From the NCBI GenBank assembly GCA_013215515.1, contig JABSPC010000011.1:1-7627 (forward strand): 7,627 nt of DNA, given 5' to 3'. The notes beneath the pieces are model-generated. The model worked only from the letters and a program-made list of their open reading frames with translations. It was not told the DNA's origin and ran no database searches. This DNA is from Crocinitomicaceae bacterium (GTDB lineage: Bacteria; Bacteroidota; Bacteroidia; Flavobacteriales_D; Crocinitomicaceae). The position numbers were made by a program, and so were the translations under genes. This document shows positions 6,651 to 7,627 of the stretch, one piece after another; within the stretch, counting starts at the first letter, position 1; each line of letters begins with the position of its first letter.

Positions 6651-7627
6651 CTATAAATTTTCCAATGTATAATCGAGCATTATGTTAAATAAATGGTTGC
6701 GCGTATTGCCCCCGTAGATTCCATGGTTTTTATTTGGGTAAATAAATAAGTCGAATTGTTTGTTGGCTGAGACCATCGCGTTGATCATTTCCATCGTGTT
6801 TTGATAGTGTACATTATCATCTCCAGAACCATGAATTAAAAGATATTTTCCCTTTAATTGATCAACGAAATTTATCGGTGAATTTTCGTCATAACCACTT
6901 GCGTTTTCCGCAGGAGTTCTCATAAATCGTTCTGTATAGATATTGTCATAATATCTCCAGTTCGTAACTGGCGCAACTGCAATTCCCATTTTGAAGAAAT
7001 CAGCTCCTTTTGTCATCGCCAAAGATGTCATGAATCCACCATAACTCCATCCCATTATTCCAATTCTAGTTGGATCAACAAAGTCCATTCCTTGAAGTTC
7101 TTTTGCCACGGCAATGAAGTCTTCTGTTTCCAATTTACCCAATCGCAAATACGTGTTTTTCTTAAAGTTAGCACCTCGGTACATGGTCCCCCTAGGATCA
7201 ACAGAAACAACGATATATCCTTTTTGTGCCAATAGTTGATGGTACATATAATTTCTTCCCCATGAATCCGAAACTGTGTTTGCTCCTGGTCCGCCATATA
7301 TGTTAATGTAAACCGGGTATTTTTTAGAAGGATCGAAATTGGGCGGTTTTATCATCCATCCATTCAATTCAGTGTCATGTCCTTTAAATGTTATGAAATT
7401 CTTATCGCTAAGATTGTAACGAATTAATTTTTTTTTCAATTCAGCATTGTCTTCTAAAACAATCAATTCTTTCCCCGTATTATCACATAATGAATAAACA
7501 GCAGGAGTATTCGCATCTGAGTATGTTTTGATGAAGTATTTCATTCCATTCGAAAATCTAGCACCATTGCTTCCTGTTTCTGAACTGATAGCTTGATTTC
7601 CAGAACCGTCCATTTCAATTTTATAGA
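6651..7627 (-). CDS. Dipeptidyl-peptidase IV-like S9 family serine peptidase, 5'-truncated by the window edge
   Basis: The C-terminal 324 or so codons of a prolyl-type peptidase that removes N-terminal dipeptides, typically after Pro or Ala, from peptides; relatives in this phylum are usually exported. The frame stays open to the right edge, so the ATG at 7613 is internal and the true start lies outside. Numbering from that Met: residues 1-75 are the end of the beta-propeller (DPPIV_N) domain; the alpha/beta-hydrolase domain begins near 80. It has YGGPG (106-110, with the oxyanion Tyr106), nucleophile Ser190 in GWSYGG, the acidic pair at 265-266 in GSGDDNVHYQN, and His297 in NKNHGIYGG, so the triad is complete. 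RYYDNIYTERFM (220-231) is also a hallmark of DPP IV proper, separating it from acylaminoacyl peptidases. Full-length relatives are about 720 aa. It ends 98 bases before citrate synthase on the same strand; functional linkage is not evident. Confidence 0.92.
   Translation of the reverse strand, partial: YKIEMDGSGNQAISSETGSNGARFSNGMKYFIKTYSDANTPAVYSLCDNTGKELIVLEDNAELKKKLIRYNLSDKNFITFKGHDTELNGWMIKPPNFDPSKKYPVYINIYGGPGANTVSDSWGRNYMYHQLLAQKGYIVVSVDPRGTMYRGANFKKNTYLRLGKLETEDFIAVAKELQGMDFVDPTRIGIMGWSYGGFMTSLAMTKGADFFKMGIAVAPVTNWRYYDNIYTERFMRTPAENASGYDENSPINFVDQLKGKYLLIHGSGDDNVHYQNTMEMINAMVSANKQFDLFIYPNKNHGIYGGNTRNHLFNIMLDYTLENL

Noticed and set aside
7055..7297. An 80-codon reverse-strand frame within the peptidase catalytic domain
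   Set aside because: It overlaps the GWSYGG-bearing frame, whose S9 motifs establish the true reading frame.

Overview
The window looks like chromosomal core DNA of a member of the Bacteroidota, probably Flavobacteriales. The DNA is AT-rich. Several genes are preceded by matches to the Bacteroidota -7 promoter element TAnnTTTG. One lipoprotein carries a short acidic stretch after its lipid-attachment cysteine, and there is a patatin fused to an outer-membrane barrel, which is common in this phylum. I see no sign of mobile DNA, phage, CRISPR, rRNA or tRNA genes, and no stretch over 100 bases is left without a gene or a regulatory call.

Layout. Positions 1-454 (minus strand) hold the N-terminal part of a secreted lipoprotein that runs off the left edge. 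Positions 536-1603 (minus) encode a two-domain VOC (glyoxalase/bleomycin-resistance fold) protein. Positions 1638-3923 (minus) encode an exported patatin-like phospholipase with a POTRA-like segment and a C-terminal beta barrel. A gap of only 49 bases separates this gene from a divergent plus-strand gene at 3973-5187, a THUMP-domain RNA methyltransferase of the RlmL type. That gene converges on a type II citrate synthase (5263-6552, minus), with one strong symmetrical terminator between them. The right edge (6651-7627, minus) is the C-terminal half of a dipeptidyl-peptidase-IV-like serine peptidase of family S9.

How the genes relate. Patatin, VOC protein and lipoprotein lie head to tail on one strand with 34 and 81 base gaps, so they could be co-transcribed. 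However, each gap also has its own -7-like element, so separate transcripts are equally possible. Citrate synthase (TCA cycle), the methyltransferase (RNA modification) and the peptidase (peptide uptake or processing) have no evident shared pathway and look like ordinary neighbours. The VOC and lipoprotein substrates cannot be read from the sequence.

The window is mostly conventional. The items most worth a second look are the compact divergent region at 3921-3975 (two palindromes, a promoter and a non-ATG start), the patatin-barrel architecture, the split metal-ligand pattern in the VOC protein, and a 21-base-period direct repeat at 502-535. I found no evidence for a previously undescribed system.
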